Assembly: GCA_964425605.1 (NCBI GenBank)
Contig: CAYRNR010000019.1
Location: forward strand, 12,274 to 76,273
Length of the DNA stretch: 64,000 nucleotides
Direction of reading: 5' to 3'
DNA from: CAYRNR01 sp964425605
GTDB lineage: Bacteria > Myxococcota_A > UBA796 > UBA9615 > CAYRNR01
Part shown: positions 8,652-17,058 of the stretch, piece after piece
Layout: each line of letters opens with the position of its first letter
Position numbering within the stretch: position 1 is the stretch's first letter
Notes under the pieces: model-generated
Database searches by the model: none
What the model was told of the DNA's origin: nothing
The model's input: the letters and a program-made list of their open reading frames with translations, nothing else
Program-made: the position numbers and the translations under genes

Positions 8652-11600
8652 ACCCACCCGCCCCACCGATCTGCTGCTGACCGCCCTGAAGGAGCGGGCC
8701 AAGGAGCTCGACTGCCTCTACGCGGTGGAGGAGCTGCTGGGCAACCCCGAGCTCGACCTCGACGAGGTGTTCCGCGGCGTCGTCGCCGCCATCCCCCCTG
8801 GGTGGCAGTTCCCCGAGGACTGCGAGGCCGTGCTCACCTACGAGGGCCAGACGTTCCGCAGCGACGACTTCCGCCCCACCAGCTGGTGCCTGCGCGCCGA
8901 CCTGAAGGTCCAAGGCGAGGTCCTGGGAAACCTGGAGGTCTACTACGTCCGCTGGCACGACGCCGCCGACGAGGGCCCCTTCCTCAAGGAGGAGGTCCGC
9001 CTGGTCCGCACCATCGCCGAGCGGCTGGCGCACCACGTCTTCTTCCAGCGACTCCAGCGTGTCCACGACGACCTCGACCGGGCGAGCGAGGACATGGAGG
9101 CCAAGCGCACGCCGGACTGGCAGTCCCCCGTCCACCTGCTGCGCCGCGCGGACAAGAGCCTCTACCTGCGCATCGCCCGCAAGATGCTCAACAACCTGTT
9201 CTGGAGCGGCGTGGACGAGGCCGAGGACTGGCTTCGCCGCGGCTCCGAGGACTCCCTGGATTCGGGCCTGCTCAATGGCGAGGTCAACGCTCCGGGGCGG
9301 CTGCGCGAGCTCGACGAGTCGTGGCTGCTCACCGACGGGCCCTTCGAGCTCGCCGCGCGCCACCTCAGCGACGAGGAGATCCTCACCCGCGTGCAGCGCT
9401 GGATGGTCGAGGAGCGCGCAAACGCCTGCACCAAGGTGCTGCACAGCGAGCGCTCCTCCATCGCCGAGATCGCCGAGGCCCTACGCCGTTATCACCAGGT
9501 CCTCGCCGACATCGGCGAGCTCCCGGAGCACACGGTCAGCGGCATCCGCGTCGCCCTGATCCAGAAGCTGCTCACCGAGCAGGTGGACTTCGTCAAGGTG
9601 GCCAAGGAGTACATCGGCACCCGCGCCATCGAGCGCATCCTCGGCCGCGTGATCATGACCGGGGACAGCCGCGGCAAGCTCGGCGGCAAGGCCGCCGGGG
9701 TGATCCTCGCTCACCGCATCCTGCGCAAGACCCCGGACATCGCCGACGAGTTCAAGGTCAAGGTGCCCACGAGCTGGTTCGTGGCGTCGTCGGCCATGCG
9801 CCAGTTCATCGCCTACAACGACCTCGAGGACGTGTTCGAGCAGAAGTACAAGCGCGTGGACGAGGTGCGCCACGACTACCGCAACATCGTGCGATTGTTC
9901 AAGAACTCGCGCTTCCCGCCCGACCTGCTCAAGGGTTTCTCGGTCATGCTCGACGAGCTCGAGGACGTGCCCATCGTGGTGCGCAGCTCTTCGCTGCTCG
10001 AGGACCGCGTCGGCACCGCATTCTCGGGCAAGTACAAGAGCCTGTTCCTGGCCAACCAGGGCACCAAGCGCGAGCGCCTCGCCGAGCTGCTCGACGCCGT
10101 GGCCGAGGTCTACGCCTCCACCTTCGGCCCGGACCCCATCGAGTACCGCAAGGAGCATGGCCTGCTGGACTTCAGCGAGGAGATGGGCGTGCTCATCCAG
10201 CAGGTGGTGGGACGCAAGGTGGGCCGGTACTTCCTGCCCTCCTTCGCCGGCGTGGCGTTCTCCAAGAACGAGTTCCGCTGGTCGCCGCGCATCCGTCGCG
10301 ACGACGGCCTGATCCGCATCGTGCCCGGGCTGGGCAGCCGCGCCGTGGACCGCGTGGCCGACGACTTCCCCGTCCTGGTGGTCCCGCGCCAGCCCAACCT
10401 GCGGGTCAACACCGGCGTGGACGAGGTGGTGCGCTACGCGCCGAAGAAGGCCGACGTCATCGATCTGCAGGAGCGCTGCTTCACCACGGTGGACATCGCC
10501 GATCTCGTCGCCGAGTGCGGCACCGACTACCCGAGCTTCCGGCATGTGTTCTCGGTGCTCGACCAGGATCTGCTGCGCAAGCCGGTCCCCCTGCTCACGG
10601 ATCCCGAGAACGACGATCTCGTCGTCACCTTCGACGCGTTGATCGGCGACACCCCCTTCGTCAAGCGCATGGGACGCATCCTCCAGGCGCTCGAGGACTG
10701 CATGTCCATGCCCGCGGACATCGAGTTCGCCCACGACGGCGAGCACCTCTACCTCCTGCAGTGCCGCGTCCAGACCTCGGCCGACGAGTCCGCCGGCGCG
10801 CCCATCCCCCGCGACATACCCCCCGACGACGTGCTGTTCTCCGCGTCGCGCTACGTCTCCAACGGCTGGATGCCCGACCTGACCCACCTCGTCTACGTGG
10901 ACCCCGACGCCTACGGCGCCATGGCCACCCGCGACGCCATGGTCGAGGTCGGCCGCGCCGTCGGCAAGATCAACAAGCTGCTCCCCCGCCGCCGCTTCGC
11001 CCTGCTCGGCCCCGGCCGCTGGGGCAGCCGCGGCGACATCAAGCTCGGCGTCTCCGTCACCTACGCCGACATCAACAACGCCGCCCTGCTCGTCGAGATC
11101 GCCCGCAAGCGCGGCTCCTACGTCCCCGACCTCTCCTTCGGCACCCACTTCTTCCAGGACCTCGTCGAGGCGCAGATCCGTTACCTCCCCCTCTACCCCG
11201 ACGAGGACGGCAACGCCTTCCAGGGCCGCTTCTTCCGCCGCTCCCCCAACCTGCTCCCCGACCTCCTCCCCGAGTACGCCCACCTCGACCACGTCCTCAA
11301 GGTCATCGACGTCCCCGCCGCCCGCGACGGCCGCATCCTCCGCGTCCTCATGAACGCCGAGCTCGACGAGGCCGTCGCCCTCCTCGCCGATCCCGACGAC
11401 CGCGCCGACACCCCCCGCGTCACCCCCCGCGCCACCTACCACCAGGAACCCGGCGAGGCCTGGCGCTGGCGCCTCCACATGGCCGAACGCATCGCCGCCG
11501 CGCTCGACCCCAGACGTTTCGGCGTCCAGGCCCTCTACGTCTTCGGCTCCACCAAGAACGCCACCGCCGCCCCCGGCAGCGACATCGATCTCCTCGTCCA

Positions 11601-11823
11601 CGTCCGCGGCACACCCGCCCAGCAGCGCGACCTCGAGCTCTGGCTCAAGGGCTGGAGCCTCGCCCTGGCCCAGATGAACTACCTCAAGACCGGCTACCGC
11701 ACCGACGAACTGCTGGACGTCCACTACGTCACGGACGAGGACATCGCCGAGCGCACCAGCTGGGCCGTGAAGATCGGAGCGGTGACGGACGCGGCGAGAG
11801 AGCTGGCGCTCGCGAATCAATGA
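8644..11823 (+). CDS. Sensory domain-ATP-grasp-nucleotidyltransferase fusion protein
   Basis: A 1059-residue fusion. Residues 1-145 resemble a GAF-type sensory domain and closely match the second sensory domain of the histidine kinase at 17059. A helical linker follows. The PEP-synthase-type ATP-grasp domain starts at GKLGGKAAG (about 340) with VVRSSSLLEDR near 445. The LGPGRWGSRG...GTHFFQDL module starts near 787. The last ~110 residues form a minimal nucleotidyltransferase with YVFGSTKNATAAPGSDIDLL (about 964), the GS...DxD active-site signature. GTG 8644 overlaps the previous gene by 8 bases. It may phosphorylate or nucleotidylate a partner in response to a small ligand; no substrate is visible. 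Confidence 0.75.
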   Translation: MNEPTRPTDLLLTALKERAKELDCLYAVEELLGNPELDLDEVFRGVVAAIPPGWQFPEDCEAVLTYEGQTFRSDDFRPTSWCLRADLKVQGEVLGNLEVYYVRWHDAADEGPFLKEEVRLVRTIAERLAHHVFFQRLQRVHDDLDRASEDMEAKRTPDWQSPVHLLRRADKSLYLRIARKMLNNLFWSGVDEAEDWLRRGSEDSLDSGLLNGEVNAPGRLRELDESWLLTDGPFELAARHLSDEEILTRVQRWMVEERANACTKVLHSERSSIAEIAEALRRYHQVLADIGELPEHTVSGIRVALIQKLLTEQVDFVKVAKEYIGTRAIERILGRVIMTGDSRGKLGGKAAGVILAHRILRKTPDIADEFKVKVPTSWFVASSAMRQFIAYNDLEDVFEQKYKRVDEVRHDYRNIVRLFKNSRFPPDLLKGFSVMLDELEDVPIVVRSSSLLEDRVGTAFSGKYKSLFLANQGTKRERLAELLDAVAEVYASTFGPDPIEYRKEHGLLDFSEEMGVLIQQVVGRKVGRYFLPSFAGVAFSKNEFRWSPRIRRDDGLIRIVPGLGSRAVDRVADDFPVLVVPRQPNLRVNTGVDEVVRYAPKKADVIDLQERCFTTVDIADLVAECGTDYPSFRHVFSVLDQDLLRKPVPLLTDPENDDLVVTFDALIGDTPFVKRMGRILQALEDCMSMPADIEFAHDGEHLYLLQCRVQTSADESAGAPIPRDIPPDDVLFSASRYVSNGWMPDLTHLVYVDPDAYGAMATRDAMVEVGRAVGKINKLLPRRRFALLGPGRWGSRGDIKLGVSVTYADINNAALLVEIARKRGSYVPDLSFGTHFFQDLVEAQIRYLPLYPDEDGNAFQGRFFRRSPNLLPDLLPEYAHLDHVLKVIDVPAARDGRILRVLMNAELDEAVALLADPDDRADTPRVTPRATYHQEPGEAWRWRLHMAERIAAALDPRRFGVQALYVFGSTKNATAAPGSDIDLLVHVRGTPAQQRDLELWLKGWSLALAQMNYLKTGYRTDELLDVHYVTDEDIAERTSWAVKIGAVTDAARELALANQ

Positions 11824-11846
11824 CGAGGGTACCGACCGATTTTCGG
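11787..11846. repeat. Left copy of a ~60-bp duplication flanking the RAYT element
   Basis: Covers the last codons and stop of the ATP-grasp fusion gene plus ~23 bases. It aligns with 13030-13088 at roughly 85% identity by eye with one gap. It continues into two copies of a 15-bp direct repeat (gaccgattYtcggac) at 11834-11848 and 11854-11868. Confidence 0.8.
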
Positions 11847-11875
11847 ACGGTGCGACCGATTCTCGGACGCCAAAG

Positions 11876-13025
11876 AAAAGGGACGTTCATTACTTCATAA
11901 CTTCTCGGAGCATCACGCGGCTCCACTCGAGCGTCCCACCGTGCCTGGCCCGATCCTTGCGATAGCGGTCAGCATGCCAAGACCTACAAGAATCGACTTC
12001 CCTGGCGCCATGAACCACGTCATGGTTCGTGGCGTAGCCGGACGGACTCTTTACGAGGACGACAACGACCGGCACGTATTCCTCAGCCAGGCGGCTCGCC
12101 AGTTCGACGGAGTCCTCTCCTTCTGTCTGGTATGGGCTCTGATGCTCAACCACGGCCACCTGCTTCCGAGGACGGGAGAGCTGTCGCTTTCGAGCGCCAT
12201 GCATCGCCTGAACACCGGATATGCGACGTACTTCAACAAGCGCCACTCCAGGCAGGGGCACCTGTTCCAGAACAGGTTCAAATCACTGCTCATCGACGGC
12301 GAGCCCTACCTGTTTCGCGCGATCCGCTACGTGTTGTTGAATCCTGTCCGTGCAGGTGTCGTGGACGGACTCGAGACGCTGGAGCGGTATCCGTGGACGT
12401 CGTATCCCGATCTACTCGGTAACCGGGCAGCGAAGCTTGGCGAGCCCGAGCTCGTGCTTCGACTGTTCGCCGACGACGTACAGGCCGCTCGACGGGAGTT
12501 GCGGTCATGGCTGGTCGCCGGATTGAAGGAAGACGATCCGATCGCCAGGGTGATCGAACGAGGGCCGGGGCGGCCCAGCAGAGAGCAGCGCATCGAGGAA
12601 ATCGCGGCACGCATCCACACACGCGACGCGTCCGTCCTTGGAAACAGGGAATTCGTCGCCAGCGTTCTCGAACAGACGCGTGCCAACGCCGCCGCTGGTC
12701 TGAGGCGCGAAATCAACGGATGGACCCTCGATGTGCTCGTGCGGGAAGCCAGCGCAAGGTTCGAAGTCGAGTCCAATCTGGTCACCGAAGGGGGCCGCGC
12801 GCGACCTGCCTCGGACGCGCGAGCGGCAGCTGCGTGGCTGGCCACCACCTATCTCGGGCTCACACAAACAGACCTCGCGGAGCAGTTCAGCGTATCCCAG
12901 CCAGCGCTGAGTCGGTCCAGGGCTCGAGGGAAAAAGCTCGCCGAACGCCATCTGCCGGATCTGCTCCTCGCGATTCAGCAGGCCGGCGGACGTCGAAAGT
13001 TATGAAGTAATGAACGTCCCCTTTT
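11876..13025. mobile_element. RAYT/IS200-like element with terminal inverted repeats
   Basis: The ends are 28-29 bp inverted repeats: 11876-11903 and 12997-13025 match over GGGACGTTCATTACTTC and its extension to ATAACTT, differing by one G. The right repeat overlaps the stop codon of the transposase. The interior is lower in GC than the surroundings, consistent with transfer. Single-copy RAYT genes with flanking palindromic or inverted repeats are typical domesticated or slowly moving elements. Confidence 0.75.
11974..13005 (+). CDS. REP-associated tyrosine transposase-like protein (Y1_Tnp, RAYT)
   Basis: A 343-residue single-strand DNA transposase-like protein. The N-terminus has PRPTRIDFPGAMNHVMVRG, which is the usual family beginning and fixes the ATG at 11974. 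The metal-binding HUH motif reads NHGHLL, where most relatives have a bulky residue between the two His. The probable catalytic Tyr lies in GYATYFNKRHSRQGHLF, followed by QNRFKS and the family's YVLLNPVRAG. The C-terminal third has a DnaA-like helix-turn-helix (LTQTDLAEQFSVSQPALSR). The reading frame is complete; the altered HUH raises the possibility that it is inactive. Confidence 0.85.
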   Translation: MPRPTRIDFPGAMNHVMVRGVAGRTLYEDDNDRHVFLSQAARQFDGVLSFCLVWALMLNHGHLLPRTGELSLSSAMHRLNTGYATYFNKRHSRQGHLFQNRFKSLLIDGEPYLFRAIRYVLLNPVRAGVVDGLETLERYPWTSYPDLLGNRAAKLGEPELVLRLFADDVQAARRELRSWLVAGLKEDDPIARVIERGPGRPSREQRIEEIAARIHTRDASVLGNREFVASVLEQTRANAAAGLRREINGWTLDVLVREASARFEVESNLVTEGGRARPASDARAAAAWLATTYLGLTQTDLAEQFSVSQPALSRSRARGKKLAERHLPDLLLAIQQAGGRRKL

Positions 13026-13029
13026 CCCC

Positions 13030-13088
13030 GGACGCGGCGAGGGAGCTGGCGCTCGGGAAGCGGTGACGCGGGTACCGACCGCTTTCGG
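13030..13088. repeat. Right copy of the ~60-bp duplication
   Basis: Begins five bases after the right end of the RAYT element and repeats the 3' end of the ATP-grasp fusion gene (it would encode DAARELALGKR then stop). It ends one base before the stop codon of the convergent outer-membrane-like gene. Confidence 0.8.
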
Positions 13089-13661
13089 CTAGAGGCCTAT
13101 CTGGAATCCAACATAGATATGCAGCGCCAGCCAGGGGTCGCAACTCAAGCACGTGGTATTGAGCAAGACCCCGGCATCGACAAATTGCTCGCGATGGAAC
13201 TCCATCCCGAAGAAGGGCCCCAGGCGTCCCAGGAGTTTCTTGCCGATCAGCCCCCCGACTTCGAATCCACCGAAGAAGCTCCGGTACGTCGTGGAACTCT
13301 CCGTCTTGCCCATCCCACCGATCAGACCGCACACATAGAAATGGCCCATTGGACCCGCAAACGCGGGGCCGACCTGCAGGGATCCCGAGGCAGTGCGAAT
13401 CAGGTAATCTCCTCCCCCCGCACCGAGCGTCACCCCGCCTCGCAACAGGATGGGGCCCAGGTGGACACCCCCCAGAAACCGGAAATTGAACAACGCTTCG
13501 CCGTACTCGTCCTCCGTGTCGACATAGGCCAGGAACGACGGACCTGCCTGGAGTGAGGGTTTCACAGCGGGCTGGTTACCCGATTCGTTCGCTCCGGCAA
13601 CCGACGAGATGGTCAAGGCCACGAGGGGAACGAGAATGAGAAACAACCTGCGGTAGTTCAT
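13089..13661 (-). CDS. Secreted outer-membrane beta-barrel-like protein
   Basis: About 190 residues from ATG 13661 with a clear signal peptide (YRRLFLILVPLVALTISSVAGA). The mature part alternates Gly/aromatic-rich strands such as FNFRFLGGVHLGPILLRGGV and ends HIYVGFQIGL, as expected for a small beta-barrel ending in a hydrophobic residue. Two Cys (NTTCLSCD) near the end could pair. No family is recognised with certainty; it might be a porin-like or OmpW/OmpA-type barrel. Its stop abuts the duplicated flank of the RAYT element. Confidence 0.6.
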   Translation of the reverse strand: MNYRRLFLILVPLVALTISSVAGANESGNQPAVKPSLQAGPSFLAYVDTEDEYGEALFNFRFLGGVHLGPILLRGGVTLGAGGGDYLIRTASGSLQVGPAFAGPMGHFYVCGLIGGMGKTESSTTYRSFFGGFEVGGLIGKKLLGRLGPFFGMEFHREQFVDAGVLLNTTCLSCDPWLALHIYVGFQIGL

Positions 13662-13734
13662 GGTGTCACCCCAGACCAGGAGGAAGCGTTCACACCCACC
13701 ATCCACGTTTCAAACCCTCCGACGGGGCCCCTTC

Positions 13735-16050
13735 TCAGGTCCCGCTGAGATACCCCAGCGCCCGCTGCTCCCCCCCATCCATGTCCACACGCAGCAGCCT
13801 GCCGCCGGTCAGCTCGGGCACCCGGATCACCCGAACCACGTCCGCCAGATCTGCCGCCTCTGGCACCAGCTCGGCCAGCGCGTTGGGCGACCGCAGCAGC
13901 AACTCCTCGTCGTAGGTCACCCCGTCCTCGTCGGGATACAGCGCCAGGTAGTGGATGTCCGACTCCACCAGGTCCTGGAAGAAGTGGCTGCCGAAGGAGA
14001 CCTCCGGGGTGTAGCCGCCTTGCTCGCGGGCCACCTCGATCAACATCTGGGTGTTGTCGATGTCGGAGTAGCTGACGCGGACGCCCATGCGCAGGTCCCG
14101 GCTACCCCAGCGGCCGGGGCCCACGAGGATGAAGCGCTGGTCGGCGAGGAGGCGGTTGAGCTTGCGAACGACCTTGCCCACGGTGAGGCGGCGATCGTCG
14201 CCGGGCAGGGCGTTGTAGTCGCGGGGGTCGATCAGGACGATGGTGTCGATGTCGTGGACCGAACCGGGGAGGATGTCTCGGTTGGCGGAGAAGACCTTGC
14301 AGGCGTCGGGGATATCCGAGGGGATGTGGGCGGTCTGGTCGACCTTGTGGATGGCCTGGGGGCGGCACTGGAGCAGGTAGAACTCGTGGCCGTCGAAGGC
14401 GAACTCGATGTCCACGGGGCAACCGTAGACGCGCTCGAGGGTCTGCAGGCACCACTTGAGGAAGGCCGGGTAAGGGCTGGACGAGGCAAAGGAGTCGAAG
14501 GTGACGACCATCTCGGACGGATCGGTGAGCAGGCCGTCCCCCATGAGGGGGCGCAGGAAGCCGTGCTGGACGGTGGAGAAGACCAGGCCCATACCGGGGA
14601 CGCGCGCGCCGCTGTCGAGCAGTTCGGCGACAGGGACCGCATGGAAGCGGTTGCTCTGCAGATCGACGACGTCGACGTGCTTCTGGGCGGCTTCGATGAC
14701 GTCCTTGGCCTGGACCTCGGGCCGGAGCGCGGGCAGGCCGAGCGGCAGGATGCGGGGCTTGTCGTCGCCGATGCGGTCCACGGCGCGGGTACCGAGGCCG
14801 AACACGACGCGGGCCATGCCGTCCTCGGGTCGGATGCGGGGGTTGCGGCGGAAGAGGTTGCGTGAGAATGCGACGCCAGCCCAGGCGGGCAGGTAGTAGC
14901 GGCCGGCCTGGGCGCCGACGATCTTCTGGATCAGCACGGCCATGTTCTCGTCGTAATCGAGCAGGCCGTGGCGCCGCCGATAGCTGATGGGATCGGGGTG
15001 CAGGGAGCTTGCGTAGACCTCGGCGATGGCACCGAGGAGTTCTGCGAGGCGTTCTTCGGGGGTGCCCTGGTTGGACACGAAGACGCTGCGGTACTTGCCG
15101 GCAAAGGTGGCGCCGAAGCGATCTTCGAGCAGGCTCGACGACCGCACGATCAGGGGATGGGTGCCCACCCGCTCGAGCAGGCCCGTGAGCCGCTCGACGA
15201 TCACCGGGGGGAAGGTGGCGTTCTTGAACAGGTCGCGCAGCAGGGGGTACTCGTTGCGGACCTCGTCGATGTCCTTGTACTTGTGGTCCTGCAGGTGGCG
15301 CAGGCCGTTGTGGCGCAGGAACGCCTCCATGGTGTCCGAACGCAGGAAGAACGACTCGGGGATCCGCAGCGGGATGTCGGGCGCCGCAGGATCGGAGCCG
15401 CGCTCGACTTCGAGGATCTTCGCCCCCAGCAGCATCCCCGCAGCCTTGCCCCCGATGAGCCCGGCGCCGCGGTCGTCGCCGAGGATGCGGTCCACCACGT
15501 CGTCGAAGTCGCGGATGCGCAGGTAGTTCTTGGCCACGGACTGGAACTGCAGCTGCTCGGAGATGAACCGGCGGATCAGGGCGAGCCGGACCGACTTGGA
15601 CTCGCTGGTGGGCAGGACGGTCTGGCCCTCGGGCAGCCTGCAGAACGCCTGGACGCTCTCGGCGAGCTCGGCGAAGGTCACCGTGGACGACGACGCGATG
15701 TCCTCCAGCGTCTCGGCGCGCTCGCGCTTGCGCGTGAGGTTGACGATGTCGTCGATGGCGTCGCGGTCCAGGCGGTCGGCGACGTACTCCAGGGTGATGG
15801 CCTGGATGTGCTTCTTCTCCTCGGCATCCCAGCGGTGGGCCACCTGCACGTTGTCGTCGTCGGGGACGTCGAACTCCACGGTCTCCCTCTGGGCGCGCTT
15901 GCGGGCCTGGCGCGTGATCTCGTCGATGGTGACCACACCGCGGCTGTGCAGCTCGATGAGGAAGGCCTGGCGTAGACGAGCCTCGATGGGCGCGTAGCGC
16001 TGCAGGAGTTCGGTGAGGTATTGCCGTTGGGCAGGCGCCGAAGGAGCCAT
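13735..16050 (-). CDS. PEP-synthase-like ATP-grasp protein, third paralogue
   Basis: A 771-residue protein. ATG 16050 is chosen because a GGTGAT ribosome-site-like sequence precedes it; further starts upstream lack one. An N-terminal helical region (1-195) is followed by the ATP-grasp domain (LIGGKAAGMLLGAKIL near 200, VRSSSLLEDRFGATFAGKYR near 300) and the VGPGRWGSRD...GSHFFQDLVE module near 645. It has neither the sensory domain nor the nucleotidyltransferase of its relative at 8644, although its helical region resembles that protein's linker. The PEP-transfer domains of true PEP synthase are absent. It probably arose by duplication. Confidence 0.75.
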   Translation of the reverse strand: MAPSAPAQRQYLTELLQRYAPIEARLRQAFLIELHSRGVVTIDEITRQARKRAQRETVEFDVPDDDNVQVAHRWDAEEKKHIQAITLEYVADRLDRDAIDDIVNLTRKRERAETLEDIASSSTVTFAELAESVQAFCRLPEGQTVLPTSESKSVRLALIRRFISEQLQFQSVAKNYLRIRDFDDVVDRILGDDRGAGLIGGKAAGMLLGAKILEVERGSDPAAPDIPLRIPESFFLRSDTMEAFLRHNGLRHLQDHKYKDIDEVRNEYPLLRDLFKNATFPPVIVERLTGLLERVGTHPLIVRSSSLLEDRFGATFAGKYRSVFVSNQGTPEERLAELLGAIAEVYASSLHPDPISYRRRHGLLDYDENMAVLIQKIVGAQAGRYYLPAWAGVAFSRNLFRRNPRIRPEDGMARVVFGLGTRAVDRIGDDKPRILPLGLPALRPEVQAKDVIEAAQKHVDVVDLQSNRFHAVPVAELLDSGARVPGMGLVFSTVQHGFLRPLMGDGLLTDPSEMVVTFDSFASSSPYPAFLKWCLQTLERVYGCPVDIEFAFDGHEFYLLQCRPQAIHKVDQTAHIPSDIPDACKVFSANRDILPGSVHDIDTIVLIDPRDYNALPGDDRRLTVGKVVRKLNRLLADQRFILVGPGRWGSRDLRMGVRVSYSDIDNTQMLIEVAREQGGYTPEVSFGSHFFQDLVESDIHYLALYPDEDGVTYDEELLLRSPNALAELVPEAADLADVVRVIRVPELTGGRLLRVDMDGGEQRALGYLSGT

Positions 16051-16097
16051 ATCACCGTCCTCGCGACCCTTCCCTCGTCCCCGTCTCACATCCTCTT

Positions 16098-16973
16098 CTA
16101 CAACAGTAGACGGACCGCGTCAGCAGGTCGCCTCGGATCGAACCGGATCAGCGCCAGCTCGGGACCGTCGTGTGCCGCCCCCAGCGCGACGGTGCGACCC
16201 AACGTCTCCATCCACCGCCCCGTGATCCGCGCAGACTCGTGGACGTGACCGTGCAGGGTCACCGCGGGCTGCTGCCGCTTGATGAACCGCCGCATGGCGA
16301 TGCTGCCCACGTGTACGTCCAGGGGCGCGTGGTCCACGGTCTTGCCGTCGAGGGCGGCCCGATCGAGGGCGGTCTTGTAGGGGGGGGAGTGGAACAGGAA
16401 CACCGCGGTCGCGAGGTCGTCGCCGCCGGTGAGCTGGGTCAGATCCTCGGCGATGGTGCGCCAGCGCGCGTCGCGCGCCGAGATCGGAACGGAGCGATGG
16501 CCCTCCTCGGGTGAGACGCAACCGGGATCCACGAACCGCGAGACGTCGTAGCGCTCCCAGTCCTTGAACTGGAACGGCGTGGGCGGCACGTGGGAGTAGC
16601 CGTAGACCGGGATCCCGTCCACCTCGGTGAGGCGACCATGCAGGTACTCCCACAGCCCGGTCGCGGCGACCTCCTCGAGCGCGGGCTCGAGGCTGCGGGG
16701 ATCGTCGTTGCCGAGGATGACCAGGACGCGGGGGTAGAGGTCCCCCAGGCTGGTCCGGAGATCACGCAACCGCGCCGCGAGGACGTCGCGGAGGAAGTCG
16801 GCGTTCGCGCCGCGGGCCGACGACATCTCCAGGGCCACCGAGGGCATGAGGTCACCGCCGAGCAGCAGCACCCGCGGCCGGATCGAGGCCACGGCCGCGA
16901 ACAGCTTGTCGTAGCGGTCCGGGCGGCCGTGCAGGTCGGAGGCGAACAGCCAGGGTCGAGGGATCTCGGACAT
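16098..16973 (-). CDS. Calcineurin-like metallophosphoesterase
   Basis: A 291-residue cytoplasmic two-metal phosphoesterase with all family motifs in order: SDLHG, LLLGGDLMP, VILGNDDP, LFHSPPYKT and LHGHVHES. The GNDD in place of GNHE is common in this branch. ATG 16973 gives the usual short lead into the DLHG motif; a GTG eight codons earlier is an alternative. Its substrate is unknown. It starts 86 bases from the divergent histidine kinase gene and ends 48 bases before the third ATP-grasp gene, which could be co-transcribed with it. Confidence 0.88.
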   Translation of the reverse strand: MSEIPRPWLFASDLHGRPDRYDKLFAAVASIRPRVLLLGGDLMPSVALEMSSARGANADFLRDVLAARLRDLRTSLGDLYPRVLVILGNDDPRSLEPALEEVAATGLWEYLHGRLTEVDGIPVYGYSHVPPTPFQFKDWERYDVSRFVDPGCVSPEEGHRSVPISARDARWRTIAEDLTQLTGGDDLATAVFLFHSPPYKTALDRAALDGKTVDHAPLDVHVGSIAMRRFIKRQQPAVTLHGHVHESARITGRWMETLGRTVALGAAHDGPELALIRFDPRRPADAVRLLL

Positions 16974-17058
16974 CGCGCCCACAGTAGCCCAGTCCACGCG
17001 GTTGGGGAACCACGGGAGCGTCCTTGACGGTCTCCGGGCCGAAGCCTACTGTCGCGAC

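Noticed and set aside
8802..11900. A 1032-codon open frame overlapping the ATP-grasp fusion gene
   Set aside because: Its product is Arg/Pro/Gly-rich with no domain and it is a +1/+2 shadow of the conserved gene in the same place.
13735..15975. Long open frames on the plus strand opposite the third ATP-grasp gene
   Set aside because: They are low-complexity, Val/Gly/Ala-rich and lie exactly antisense to a gene with clear domains; this is the usual artefact of very high GC3.
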